A stretch of 64,000 nt of DNA from Pseudomonas marginalis (GTDB taxonomy: Bacteria; Pseudomonadota; Gammaproteobacteria; Pseudomonadales; Pseudomonadaceae): the NCBI RefSeq assembly GCF_008692035.1, contig NZ_VTFG01000005.1, positions 1 through 64,000 on the forward strand, given 5' to 3'. Within the stretch, counting starts at the first letter, position 1. Each line of letters starts with the position of its first letter. The translations under genes and the position numbers were made by a program. Below the pieces are notes generated by a model. That model made no database searches. It worked only from the letters and a program-made list of their open reading frames with translations, and had not been told where the DNA came from. Shown in pieces: positions 1 through 8,550 of the stretch.

Positions 1-106
1 GGGCTGCGTAGCAGCCCCAATAAGAACGCTGCAGTGTGCCAGACAGTTCCGGGGCTGTGTTTTGGGGCTGCTGCGCAGCCCAGCGCGGGGCAAGCCCGCT
101 CACTAC
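1..106. repeat. Pseudomonas intergenic inverted repeat / REP-like element
   Basis: Bases 1-18 (GGGCTGCGTAGCAGCCCC) are repeated in inverted orientation at 64-81 with one difference. They are followed at about 82-106 by a REP-like stretch containing GGGGCAAGCCCGCTC. Each arm is itself a hairpin. This is typical intergenic repeat DNA of fluorescent pseudomonads and lies just beyond the 3' end of the GH28 gene. It could act as a transcription or mRNA-stability barrier. The element may continue beyond the window edge. Confidence 0.6.
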
Positions 107-134
107 GAGGGTCCATTCGCCATAACGTTTGCGC

Positions 135-1934
135 TTACGGTGCCGGCTCCACCTCCTTGAACACCAGCCCTTGGCTATCGCTGACCTGCCATGGGTTGGC
201 AGCGCCGGTCTGGCTGAAGACCACGTGGTCGAAGCGTGAGTCTTTCAGTCCATCGATACGCGCCTTGGCCGCGCCGCGAAAGCGCACGCGCTCAAACACC
301 AGGCCCTGATGGTAGGCGTTGTGCAAGGCATCACCCTTGACCTCGATCGCCGCTCCCTGGGCATTCTCGACGCTCACGTCGCTCACCCGGATGTCCTTGA
401 ACTGCCCCGCGATGGTTGAGCGCTGATAGTCGAGCTTGGCGTTCGGGTCGTTGTAGTCGAGGGTAAAAATGAACGCCTGCTTGACGGTATTGCGGATCGC
501 CGAGTCGCGGAATGTGACGTTGCGCGCGCCGCCGCCCATGAAGTTGGTGCTCTTCATGCGCAACCCGGCATCGGTGCCGTCCGACACGTTGTCTTCGGCC
601 AGGATGTTCTGGATCCAGGCGCCGGTGTGGCTGCCGGCGACCACCATGCCATGACCCTTGCGGAAGTAGTTGTTGAAAATCCACGCGTCTTCCTGCGGCG
701 GCTGGTGCACGGCGTCGGCACCGGTGCCGGCCGCAAAGTTCACGCAGTCATCACCGGTGTCGAAGAAGTTGTTGAACACCATCGCGCCCTTGCTGTTGGC
801 GAACTCGATGCCGTCGCCGTTGTTGGCGTCGTAGGTCGTGTGGGTGGTGTTGGCCAGCACCACGTTTTCGGTCTCCAGGTTCATGATGCCGTGGAACGCC
901 GGGTTCACCACGGTGAAGCCGCCGTAGAACACATTCTTCACATTGCGCAGGGTAATCAGCGAGGAACGCATCTGCCCGTAGGCGTCCTTGACGTTCATGC
1001 CGCGTGCCACGGCCTGTTCCACCTGCGCCTTGGCGAGGATGCCGTCCCGGGCATAGCGGGTATTGTCACTGGGCAGGTAGAACGGCAGTGCCTGGCCACG
1101 TTCGTCGACGACATCGACGTTGCGCTTCCAGCCATTGCCATCGAGGGTGCCCTTGCCGACGATGCGGATGTTTTCGAATGACTGATGCTGGCGCGGATCA
1201 CGGGGCAACGCGTTGATCAGCGAGGCCGGGCGCACAGTGGTGGAATACGGGTACTGGATGTAGCCGGCCAGCGGGTAATCTTCGGCGCGCTCGGAGCCGA
1301 GCAGGGTCGCGCCTTCGGCGATCTCCAGGGTCATGTTGCTCTTGAGGTAGAGCGCGCCGCTTTTGTAGGTGCCTTCAGGCAGCAAGACTTTGCAACCGAC
1401 GGTGCAGGCATCGATGGCGTTCTGGATCGCCTGGGTATCGAGGTGACTGCCGTCGCCTTTGGCGCCGTATTTTTTCACGTCAAATACCGCCGCAACCGGG
1501 GTGGTGCGTTGCAGCACCGGGGCGCTGTCGGCGGACTCCTTGCCGTTGCCGTCCACCGAACGCACGGTGAAACGGTACACCGTGTCGGGCTTCAGGCCTT
1601 GGGCGGTGAAGCTGTGAATGCCGACGCGATGGTGGAAGTTGGCGGTGTCTTGTCGATAAAACTGGTCGATGTAGGGTTTGGCCGGTGACACCTGGTCATT
1701 ATTGGCATTGGCGCTGCCCAGCAGCGTGCCGTTGGCGTAGACCCGGTAATCCTTGATGCCGGCATGCTCGGCAGGTTTTTCCCACACCAGGATGATTTGC
1801 CGGTCATCAAAGGCCAGCGTCGGTACCTGCAGTTTTGACGGGGCTTGCAGCGCCCATGACAGCGGGCTGCATCCAAGCGCCACGAGGGCCAGCGCGCAAC
1901 GCACCGAGGTTTTTTTCGAGGGTTGATACGGCAT
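135..1934 (-). CDS. Secreted GH28 polygalacturonase with N-terminal fibronectin type III domain
   Basis: Predicted to hydrolyse polygalacturonate or oligogalacturonides outside the cytoplasm, supplying galacturonate to the neighbouring pathway. The 599-residue protein starts with a Sec signal peptide (KKTSVRCALALVALG... ending near SWA). A fibronectin III-like domain follows at about residues 30-135, then a right-handed beta-helix GH28 domain. GH28 active-site motifs are visible in order: NNGDG, TGDDC, GHG and RMK. The FN3-GH28 layout resembles exo-polygalacturonases of the PehX type, but endo versus exo action cannot be decided here. The ATG at 1934 was chosen over an in-frame upstream ATG at 1964 because GGAGAACAAC precedes it. 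The gene lies downstream of kdgD, separated by a REP pair. Confidence 0.88.
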   Translation of the reverse strand: MPYQPSKKTSVRCALALVALGCSPLSWALQAPSKLQVPTLAFDDRQIILVWEKPAEHAGIKDYRVYANGTLLGSANANNDQVSPAKPYIDQFYRQDTANFHHRVGIHSFTAQGLKPDTVYRFTVRSVDGNGKESADSAPVLQRTTPVAAVFDVKKYGAKGDGSHLDTQAIQNAIDACTVGCKVLLPEGTYKSGALYLKSNMTLEIAEGATLLGSERAEDYPLAGYIQYPYSTTVRPASLINALPRDPRQHQSFENIRIVGKGTLDGNGWKRNVDVVDERGQALPFYLPSDNTRYARDGILAKAQVEQAVARGMNVKDAYGQMRSSLITLRNVKNVFYGGFTVVNPAFHGIMNLETENVVLANTTHTTYDANNGDGIEFANSKGAMVFNNFFDTGDDCVNFAAGTGADAVHQPPQEDAWIFNNYFRKGHGMVVAGSHTGAWIQNILAEDNVSDGTDAGLRMKSTNFMGGGARNVTFRDSAIRNTVKQAFIFTLDYNDPNAKLDYQRSTIAGQFKDIRVSDVSVENAQGAAIEVKGDALHNAYHQGLVFERVRFRGAAKARIDGLKDSRFDHVVFSQTGAANPWQVSDSQGLVFKEVEPAP

Positions 1935-2020
1935 GTTGTTCTCCTTGTTTTTGCCGGTATTCACACCGAGGGGCGCTACATCTGCCGCCCGCTTTTTTCG
2001 AGGTAGTTGATAAGGCGGTT

Positions 2021-2119
2021 GCAGGAGCGGGCTTGCCCGCGAAACGCGTCAACGAACACACGCGTTACCGGGTGGCCCGAGTCGTCTGTGGTTTTTTCGC
2101 GAGCAAGCTCGCTCCTACA
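2021..2119. repeat. Paired REP elements (REPIN-like)
   Basis: Two REP-type arms face each other: GCAGGAGCGGGCTTGCCCGC beginning at 2021, and TTCGCGAGCAAGCTCGCTCC near 2096-2115. About 50 bp separate them. Each arm contains its own imperfect palindrome. The pair sits between kdgD and the GH28 gene, where it could form strong RNA hairpins and reduce read-through into the GH28 gene. REP pairs of this form are common between Pseudomonas genes. Confidence 0.75.
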
Positions 2120-2125
2120 AGGGGC

Positions 2126-3037
2126 TTACTGGGCGCCCAATGCCTTGATCAGCACGTCCAACTGCTCCACTTCTTGAGGCAGCAAGTCGGTCAACGGCGC
2201 GCGCACCGGGCCGGCGTCGTGGCCGACCAGGCGTGCACCGGCCTTGACGATACTCACGCCATAACCTTCGCAGCGGTTGCGGATCGCCAGGTACGGCAGG
2301 AAGAAATCATCGATCAAGCGGCCCACGGTGGGGTGGTCGTCGGCGGCCACGGCGCGGTAGAAATCCATCGCGGTTTTCGGGATGAAGTTGAACACCGCCG
2401 AGGAATACACCGGCACGCCCAGAGCCTTGTAGGCCGCGGCATAGACTTCGGCGGTCGGCAGCCCGCCGAGGTAGGTCAGGCGGTCGCCGAGGCGACGGCG
2501 GATCGACACCATGGATTCGACTTCACCAATGCCGTCCTTGAAGCCGATCAGGTTCGGGCAGCGCTCGGCCAGCTGCTCGAGGCTGTCGGCATTGAGACGG
2601 CACAGGTTGCGGTTGTACACCACCACGCCGAAATCCACCGAATTGCACACCTGCTCAACGTGGGCCACCAGGCCTTTCTGGCTGGCTTCAGTGAGGTAGT
2701 GAGGCATCAGCAGAATACCGGCGGCACCGAGGCGCTCGGCCTCCTGGGCATAGGCGATGGCCTGACGAGTCGGGCCCCCTGCCCCGGCGAGGATGGGCAC
2801 CTGGCCTTTGCAGGTGTCCACGGCAGTCTTGATGATCTGGGTGTATTCCTTGGCTTCCAGGGAGAAGAATTCCCCGGTGCCCCCGGCTGCGAACAACGCG
2901 CTGGCGCCGTAGGGGGCCAGCCATTCCAGGCGGCGGGCATAGGTGTCGGCACGGAAGTCACCGGCCGCGTCAAAATCGGTAACCGGGAACGAGAGCAAGC
3001 CGGAAGACAGGACTGTTTTTAGTTCTTGTGGCGTCAT
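2126..3037 (-). CDS. kdgD: 5-dehydro-4-deoxyglucarate dehydratase (KdgD)
   Basis: Predicted to convert 5-dehydro-4-deoxy-D-glucarate to 2-oxoglutarate semialdehyde, CO2 and water in the cytoplasm, late in the oxidative galacturonate/glucarate pathway. The 303-residue protein is a DapA-family TIM barrel of the usual length. GGTGEFF lies near residues 52-58, the catalytic Tyr141 in VVVYNRN, and the Schiff-base Lys167 in LIGFKDG. The ATG at 3037 was chosen over an in-frame TTG at 3052, because the GAGG ribosome binding site lies only upstream of the ATG. The gene has its own upstream region with two copies of the GntR-type palindrome. The next enzyme, 2-oxoglutarate semialdehyde dehydrogenase, is not in this window. 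Confidence 0.93.
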   Translation of the reverse strand: MTPQELKTVLSSGLLSFPVTDFDAAGDFRADTYARRLEWLAPYGASALFAAGGTGEFFSLEAKEYTQIIKTAVDTCKGQVPILAGAGGPTRQAIAYAQEAERLGAAGILLMPHYLTEASQKGLVAHVEQVCNSVDFGVVVYNRNLCRLNADSLEQLAERCPNLIGFKDGIGEVESMVSIRRRLGDRLTYLGGLPTAEVYAAAYKALGVPVYSSAVFNFIPKTAMDFYRAVAADDHPTVGRLIDDFFLPYLAIRNRCEGYGVSIVKAGARLVGHDAGPVRAPLTDLLPQEVEQLDVLIKALGAQ

Positions 3038-3084
3038 GTTCGCAAACCTCAAATCAAAAAATAAAGGGATACCTTAAGAGGTAC

Positions 3085-3097
3085 GTCATCGTACAAC
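3085..3097. promoter_or_regulatory. Putative GntR operator, kdgD promoter site 1
   Basis: GTCATCGTACAAC fits GTYRT-N3-AYRAC and is identical to the copy in the gci promoter (11452-11464). It lies about 48 bp upstream of the kdgD start codon, and the local GntR/FadR protein is the obvious candidate binder. Confidence 0.65.
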
Positions 3098-3212
3098 TAC
3101 AAATGATTGTTAGCTAGTCCTAAGTGCCTTAGTTCGCACCTTTAGATTTAACTCAATAAAAACAGCACATTAATCGCATTTCATAGTAATCAGCGCATGA
3201 CCAATCAAGCAT

Positions 3213-3227
3213 AGTCATACGATGACT
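3213..3227. promoter_or_regulatory. Putative GntR operator, kdgD promoter site 2
   Basis: AGTCATACGATGACT is a perfect inverted repeat (AGTCAT, three-base centre, ATGACT) matching the same operator family. It sits just after the end of the last ABC gene and about 130 bp before site 1. Two copies could permit looping or cooperative repression of kdgD. Confidence 0.6.
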
Positions 3228-3234
3228 ACAGAAA

Positions 3235-4011
3235 TCAGTCGACCCGCCGTCGCTCTGACTCCTGGCTGAAGTCACGACTGGCCTGCACCAGCATGCGCGT
3301 GTAGTCGTGCACGGCCTGGTCCTGGCTCAAGGCCTGGCAGTCGAGCAATTCGACGATCCGGCCGTGCTGCATCACCGCCACCCGGTCGCACAAGTGAGTG
3401 ACCACCCCCAGGTCATGGGTGACCAGCAGATAGGTGAGTTTCTCGCGCTGGCGCAGGTCCGCCAGCAGGTTGAGGATCTCGGCCTGGACCGACACATCCA
3501 GGGCCGAGGTCGGTTCATCCAGCAACAGCACGCGGGGCTCAAGGATCAACGCGCGCGCGATCGCCACCCGTTGGCGCTGCCCACCGGACAACTGATGGGG
3601 ATAGCGAAAGCGGAAGCTGTCGTTGAGGCCGACCTTGAGCAGGATCTCGTTGATCCGGTCGTCCTTGTCCCCTACCCCGTGGATAATCAGCGGCTCGCGC
3701 AGGGCGGTGTCGATGGTGTGCCTGGGGTGCAGGGAGCCGTAGGGGTCCTGGAAGACCATCTGCACTTTGCGAAAGTGCTCCTTGGGAATCTTGTGCTGCA
3801 ACGGCGCGCCGGCGATGCTCAGCTCGCCGTTCCAATGCCGGTATTGCCCGGCCAGGCAGCGCAGCACGGTGGTCTTGCCCGAACCGGACTCCCCCACCAG
3901 GCCGAACGATTCGCCGTCGGCGACACTCAGGCTCACATCGTGCAGCACCTGGTTGATGGCAGCGCCGGTGCCGAAACTCAGGTTCAAGGCGTGCGCTTGG
4001 ATCATGGGCAT
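3235..4011 (-). CDS. ABC transporter ATP-binding protein, DppF/OppF type
   Basis: Second nucleotide-binding subunit of the importer encoded by this operon. Over 258 residues it shows Walker A GESGSGKT at 40-47, the signature LSGGQRQ at about 141-147, and Walker B VLLLDEP at 161-167 followed by SALD and the H-loop THD. It belongs to the peptide/nickel ABC family. It starts 11 bp after the companion ATPase gene, behind GGAACCTGACC. Clustering with galacturonate genes suggests the substrate is a uronate, aldarate or oligogalacturonide rather than a peptide; that is inference. The usual oligopeptide-type C-terminal Cys cluster is absent. Confidence 0.85.
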   Translation of the reverse strand: MPMIQAHALNLSFGTGAAINQVLHDVSLSVADGESFGLVGESGSGKTTVLRCLAGQYRHWNGELSIAGAPLQHKIPKEHFRKVQMVFQDPYGSLHPRHTIDTALREPLIIHGVGDKDDRINEILLKVGLNDSFRFRYPHQLSGGQRQRVAIARALILEPRVLLLDEPTSALDVSVQAEILNLLADLRQREKLTYLLVTHDLGVVTHLCDRVAVMQHGRIVELLDCQALSQDQAVHDYTRMLVQASRDFSQESERRRVD

Positions 4012-4022
4012 GGTCAGGTTCC

Positions 4023-4862
4023 TTATTGAGTCAGCCAGAGTGGATCGCGCTTGAGCACCGGCAGGTGCACGCGACGGTTATCCATGCTCGGCAGCGCGGC
4101 CAGCAGGCCACGGGTGTAGGGATGCTCGGCGTATTGCAGGTCGCAGGCAGCCAGGGATTCGACGACGCGCCCGGCGTACATCACTAGCACGCGGTCACAG
4201 TAGTTGCGCACCAGGTTGAGGTCGTGACTGACAAAAATCAGCCCCATCTGCTGCTGATCCACCAGTTCTTCCAGCACGTTGAGCACTTGCTGGCGCACCG
4301 AGACATCCAGCGCCGACGTAGGCTCATCGGCAATGATCACTTCCGGACGCGTGATCACCATCATCGCGATCATGATGCGCTGGCCCATACCGCCGGACAC
4401 CTCGTGGGGGTACAGGTTGTAGACCCGCTTCGGATCGCGGATGTGCACCTGCTCGAGCATCTGCATGACTCGCTCGCGCGCATCACTGCGACTGGCCTTG
4501 TGGTGGGCCAGGTAGGCTTCGGCAATCTGGTCGCCCACCTTGACCACCGGGTTCAGCGAGTACTTGGGGTCTTGCATGATCATCGAGATACGCTGGCCGC
4601 GAATCTTCTGCATCGCCTTTTCACTGGCCGAGAGCAGGTCGACCTCGCCAAACGCCATGGCCTTGGCGGTGATTCTGGCGCTGGGCGGATGCAGCTTGAG
4701 CAGGCTGCGCCCGACGGTGGACTTGCCTGAGCCGGACTCACCGACAATCGCCAGTTTCTCCCGACCCAAGGTAAAGGACACATCGCGCACGGCGTGGGTT
4801 TCTTTCTGGCCACTGACGAAGCGCACATTCAGCCCTTCGACATTCAGCTTGATGGCAGACAT
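4023..4862 (-). CDS. ABC transporter ATP-binding protein, DppD/OppD type
   Basis: First nucleotide-binding subunit of the peptide-family importer, 279 residues. Walker A GESGSGKS is at 41-48, the signature VSGGMGQR at 155-162, and Walker B VIIADEP at about 175-181. The protein ends shortly after HPYTRGLLAALP, so it lacks most of the oligopeptide-type C-terminal extension with its Cys-rich PxGCxFxxRC segment. It lies 14 bp downstream of the DppC-type permease and is preceded by GGAGAACACCTT. With the DppF-type partner it should form the heterodimeric ATPase of the uptake system. Confidence 0.85.
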   Translation of the reverse strand: MSAIKLNVEGLNVRFVSGQKETHAVRDVSFTLGREKLAIVGESGSGKSTVGRSLLKLHPPSARITAKAMAFGEVDLLSASEKAMQKIRGQRISMIMQDPKYSLNPVVKVGDQIAEAYLAHHKASRSDARERVMQMLEQVHIRDPKRVYNLYPHEVSGGMGQRIMIAMMVITRPEVIIADEPTSALDVSVRQQVLNVLEELVDQQQMGLIFVSHDLNLVRNYCDRVLVMYAGRVVESLAACDLQYAEHPYTRGLLAALPSMDNRRVHLPVLKRDPLWLTQ

Positions 4863-4876
4863 AAGGTGTTCTCCGA

Positions 4877-5794
4877 TTATTCGCTGCGCGGATCAAGGAT
4901 GTCCCGCAGGCCATCGCCCAACAGGTTGAAGGCCAGGCTGACCAACATGATCGCCGCCCCGGGAACCGCCACAAGCCACCAGCACTCGAGCATGTAGCGG
5001 CGCCCGGTGGAAATCATCGCGCCCCACTCCGGCAGCGGCGCCTGGGCACCCAGGCCGAGGAAGCCCAACGCGGCGGCGGTGAGGATGATCCCGGCCATGT
5101 TCATGGTCAGGCGGATGATCACCGAGGACAGGCACATCGGCACGATATGGCGCAGGATAATCCGCGCCGGCGACGCGCCTTGCAGTTCCACGGCGACGAC
5201 AAAGTCGGCGTTGCGCAGGGACAGGGTTTCAGCCCGCGCGAGCCGCGCAATCGGTGGCCATGAGGTCAAGGCAATCGCCACCACCGCATGCTCCAGGCCA
5301 GGGCCCAGGGCGGCGATAAAGGCCAGCGCCAGGACCAGGCTGGGGAAGGAAATAAAGATATCGGTCAGGCGCATGAACACGGTGTCGACCGCCCCGCCGA
5401 AGTAGCCCGAGACGGTGCCGATAAACAGCCCGATGGGACCGACGATCACGGTTACCAGGGCAATGATGTACAGCGTGATCCGCGAGCCATAGACCAGCCG
5501 ACTGAAAATATCCCGACCGTATTCGTCGGTGCCGAACCAGTGCGCCGAGCCCGGCGCCTGCAAGGCTGTGGCGAGGTTTTGCGCGACCGGGTCGTGGGTG
5601 GCGATCCACGGCGCAAAGGCCGCGACCACCACCAAGAGCAGCGCAACCAGCAGGCCCGCCAGGGTCATGGGGTTGCGCAACAGGTGACGCAGCACCCGCA
5701 GGCCGCTCTTGCAGAAGGCATCGAAACTGGAGCCCGGCGAGCGATCCACCGGCCGCTTCGCCGCCGTGTCGATGGAAGACAGATTGGCATTCAT
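4877..5794 (-). CDS. ABC transporter permease, DppC type
   Basis: Inner-membrane permease subunit, about 305 residues. After a hydrophilic N-terminus comes the first membrane span (MTLAGLLVALLLVVVAAFA), then a periplasmic domain with HWFGTDEYGRDIFSR, typical of DppC/OppC. Four or five further spans follow, with an EAA-type loop (VAVELQGASPARIILRHIVP). The start was placed at ATG 5794 (MNANLSS). A GTG at 5836 immediately after the binding-protein stop codon would add 14 residues but has no better ribosome binding site. It pairs with the DppB-type permease at 7493-8530. Confidence 0.85.
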   Translation of the reverse strand: MNANLSSIDTAAKRPVDRSPGSSFDAFCKSGLRVLRHLLRNPMTLAGLLVALLLVVVAAFAPWIATHDPVAQNLATALQAPGSAHWFGTDEYGRDIFSRLVYGSRITLYIIALVTVIVGPIGLFIGTVSGYFGGAVDTVFMRLTDIFISFPSLVLALAFIAALGPGLEHAVVAIALTSWPPIARLARAETLSLRNADFVVAVELQGASPARIILRHIVPMCLSSVIIRLTMNMAGIILTAAALGFLGLGAQAPLPEWGAMISTGRRYMLECWWLVAVPGAAIMLVSLAFNLLGDGLRDILDPRSE

Positions 5795-5836
5795 AAGCAT
5801 CTTCTCTGTGTGAATTCTGAAGGGCCGCAGCCCCAC

Positions 5837-7447
5837 TCAACGCTGCTTGTAGACACCCAGGTAGCGGGTGGCCTCGGCATCGTCACCACTGAAACCCTTG
5901 ACGTCGGCAGCGCTGACCACGGTGTCGGTCATCTGCGAGATCATCAGGATCGGCCCCACCTGCTGGTCATAGAGCGTCTGCGCCTGGTGATACAGGCTGA
6001 CCCGCTGTGCCGAATCGCGCGTCACGCCCGCCTGGTCGATCAGGCTGTTGAGCTGCGGATTGAAGAACGAAGCGCGCCAGCCCTGGAAGTTCGGCAAGCC
6101 GGCGTCATCGCTGTTGTCGGGGTTGTAGGCGAAGGTGCGCAGGCTGAAATACGGATGGGGATAGCGCTCGGCGCCACGGGCCACGATGATCTCGAAATTG
6201 CGCGCGCGCATGGCGCCGTAGACCTGGTTGCCGGTGCCGGTGACGATGCTGGCCTTGATCCCGCCTTCGGCCAGGGTCGCTTGCAGGCGCGCGGCGATGT
6301 CAATGAACGGCGGCTCCGACAATGTACGAATGGTGGTGTTGAAACCGTCGGGGTAACCCGCCTCGGCCAGCAGCTTTTTCGCCTTGGCCACGTCCATGTG
6401 ATAACCCGGATCCGGCAAGCGCGCTTCCAGCCCCAACTGCATCGGCTGCTGATTGAGCTTGCCGTAATACGGCATCACCTGTTCATCCAGGCCCTTGTAG
6501 TCGATCAGGTTGCGCACGGCTTCACGCACCTGAGTCTTGGCAAACTCGGGTTGCTTCATGCTCATCGCCACGTAGTACATAGTGCCGCGCGGCAATGACT
6601 GCACTTGGATTTTGTCCGAGCCGTCGATGGCGCGAATGTCCGGCGCCGCCATGCCGTAGGCCAGGTCGAGGTCGCCGCGTTCGAGCATCAGGCGCAAGGA
6701 TTGGGATTCGGTCATGTGCCGCACCACCACGCGCTTGAGCTTCGCCGCGCCGCCCCAGTAGCCGTCGAAACGGGTCAGCAGCAGCGAATCGTTGGCGCTC
6801 CATTTGGTCAGCACGAAGGGACCACTGCCCGCCTCGTTCGTCACCAGCCAGCCGGCGCCGAGGTCGCCGTTTTTCTCATGGGCCAGGGCGGTCTTGCGGT
6901 CCACTACCACGGCGCTCGGCGAGATCGCCAAGGAGTCCACCAGCAGCAGCGGGTCCAGGGTCTGCGGCAGGTCGACGACCAGGGTGTGGGCGTCCGTGGC
7001 GCGGATCAGCGATTGGATATTCTCGACGCTGTAGCCGTAGGCCTTCCAGGTGGTGGCCAGGCCGAAATTGAGCTTCATCACCCGGTACAGCGACCACGCC
7101 ACGTCCTCGGCGGTCAGCGGGTTGCCCGAATGGAATTTCACATCCTGGCGCAGATGAAAGGTCACCTGCTTGCCGTCTTCGCTGATGTCCCAGCGTTCGG
7201 CCAATTGCGGCAGGTGTTTTTCCGGGTTGCCCCGGTCACGCTTGATCAGGGTGTCGTAGAGGTTGGCGTTGACGCCGGAGGCATCCAGGCCAGGCGCATT
7301 GGCCGGGTCGATGGAGAACAGGTTGACCATGCTCATGCCGACGATCAATTGATCGGCGGGGGTCTTGGCGCTGGCCGTTGTCATCGGCCCAAGGGCGAGC
7401 ATCGCCGTCAACAGGCCAAGGTGCAGTGTTGAAAATACCGTCTTCAT
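5837..7447 (-). CDS. Periplasmic solute-binding protein family 5 (paralogue 1)
   Basis: Ligand receptor for the peptide-family ABC importer, 536 residues with a cleavable signal peptide (LLTAMLALGPMTTASA). It shows SBP_bac_5 hallmarks: LPQLAERWDISEDGKQVTFH near the N-terminus and a VKFHSGNPLTAEDVAWSL segment. No lipobox Cys is seen, so it is probably soluble. It is the same length as the product of 8551-10161, and well over half the aligned positions are identical by eye. The two receptor genes bracket the DppB permease gene, which implies tandem duplication and a receptor pair with shared or split specificity. The substrate is inferred to be pectin-derived. Confidence 0.85.
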   Translation of the reverse strand: MKTVFSTLHLGLLTAMLALGPMTTASAKTPADQLIVGMSMVNLFSIDPANAPGLDASGVNANLYDTLIKRDRGNPEKHLPQLAERWDISEDGKQVTFHLRQDVKFHSGNPLTAEDVAWSLYRVMKLNFGLATTWKAYGYSVENIQSLIRATDAHTLVVDLPQTLDPLLLVDSLAISPSAVVVDRKTALAHEKNGDLGAGWLVTNEAGSGPFVLTKWSANDSLLLTRFDGYWGGAAKLKRVVVRHMTESQSLRLMLERGDLDLAYGMAAPDIRAIDGSDKIQVQSLPRGTMYYVAMSMKQPEFAKTQVREAVRNLIDYKGLDEQVMPYYGKLNQQPMQLGLEARLPDPGYHMDVAKAKKLLAEAGYPDGFNTTIRTLSEPPFIDIAARLQATLAEGGIKASIVTGTGNQVYGAMRARNFEIIVARGAERYPHPYFSLRTFAYNPDNSDDAGLPNFQGWRASFFNPQLNSLIDQAGVTRDSAQRVSLYHQAQTLYDQQVGPILMISQMTDTVVSAADVKGFSGDDAEATRYLGVYKQR

Positions 7448-7492
7448 GCAAAATTCCTTCTTTTTATAGTTTTATCGGTACGGCGCAGTGCG

Positions 7493-8530
7493 TTAACGGG
7501 TACGGGGGTCGAACACCTTGTACAAGGCGTCGCTGATCAGGTTGAGCGCGACGAAAATCAAGCCGATCACCAACACGCAGCCCATCACCGCGTTCATGTC
7601 GCCGAGCATCAGGCTGCTGGTCAGGTACTGGCCGAACCCCGGCCAGGCAAACACGGTTTCGATCAGCACCGCGCCCTCCAGCAACGAGCCGTAGGCCAGC
7701 GCAACCACCGTCAGCAACTGCACGAGGATGTTGCGAAACGCATGCCCCCACACCACCTGGCGCCGGGACAGGCCCTTGACCCGCGCGGTGATGATGTACT
7801 CCTGGGACAGCTGCTCGAGCATGAAGCTGCGGGTCATGCGGCTGATATACGCCACCGAGTTCAGGCCGAGGATCAGCGCCGGCAACACGATGTGGCGCAG
7901 GGCGCTGGCGAAGGCCTCCCAGTCACGTGCCAGGGTCGAGTCGATCAGCAGCAGGCCGGTGACCTCGGGCACCATGCCGTCATAGGCCAGGTCGATGCGC
8001 CCCGCTCCACCGGCCCAGCCGAGCCAGGCGTAGAACACCAGCAACCCCATCATGCCCAGCCAGAAAATCGGCGTGGAGTAGCCGAACAAGGTGATCACCC
8101 GCGCCACGTGATCGCCGAGGCGCCCCTGGTTGCTGGCGGCACAGACGCCCAGGGGCAAACCGATCAGCACGCCGAACAGAATCGCCAGGGTGGCCAGTTC
8201 AATCGTCGCGGGGAATACCCGCAGGATATCGTCCAGTACCGGGTGGCCGGTCAACAGCGCATTGCCGAAGTCACCGTGGAGCAGGTCATTGAGGTAAAGA
8301 CCGAATTGGGTCCAGATCGGCTTGTCCAGGCCCATCGACCGGTACACCTGATCATAGGTGGAACTGTCGGCATCCGGCCCGACTACCGCCAGCACGGGGT
8401 CGAGCGGCATGACCCGGCCGATGATGAACGTCAGGGCCAGCAGGCCGAGCAAGGTCACCAGCACCGTACCCGCGCGCCGGGCCGTGTTGGACGCGCGAGC
8501 GCCCATGACAGAGGCAGTCATAACAAACAT
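7493..8530 (-). CDS. ABC transporter permease, DppB type
   Basis: Inner-membrane permease, 345 residues. The first span (VLVTLLGLLALTFIIGRVM) is followed by a periplasmic stretch with DQVYRSMGLDKPIWTQFGLY and GDFGNALLTGHPV, the typical DppB N-terminal region. Later spans and the EAA loop (ITARVKGLSRRQVVWGHAFRN) follow, ending in ISDALYKVFDPRTR. The ATG at 8530 is preceded by GGAGCTCACT. The two binding-protein genes lie on either side, only 20 bp upstream and 45 bp downstream, so all are likely co-transcribed from the gci promoter. Confidence 0.87.
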   Translation of the reverse strand: MFVMTASVMGARASNTARRAGTVLVTLLGLLALTFIIGRVMPLDPVLAVVGPDADSSTYDQVYRSMGLDKPIWTQFGLYLNDLLHGDFGNALLTGHPVLDDILRVFPATIELATLAILFGVLIGLPLGVCAASNQGRLGDHVARVITLFGYSTPIFWLGMMGLLVFYAWLGWAGGAGRIDLAYDGMVPEVTGLLLIDSTLARDWEAFASALRHIVLPALILGLNSVAYISRMTRSFMLEQLSQEYIITARVKGLSRRQVVWGHAFRNILVQLLTVVALAYGSLLEGAVLIETVFAWPGFGQYLTSSLMLGDMNAVMGCVLVIGLIFVALNLISDALYKVFDPRTR

Positions 8531-8550
8531 AGTGAGCTCCTGATAATCGG

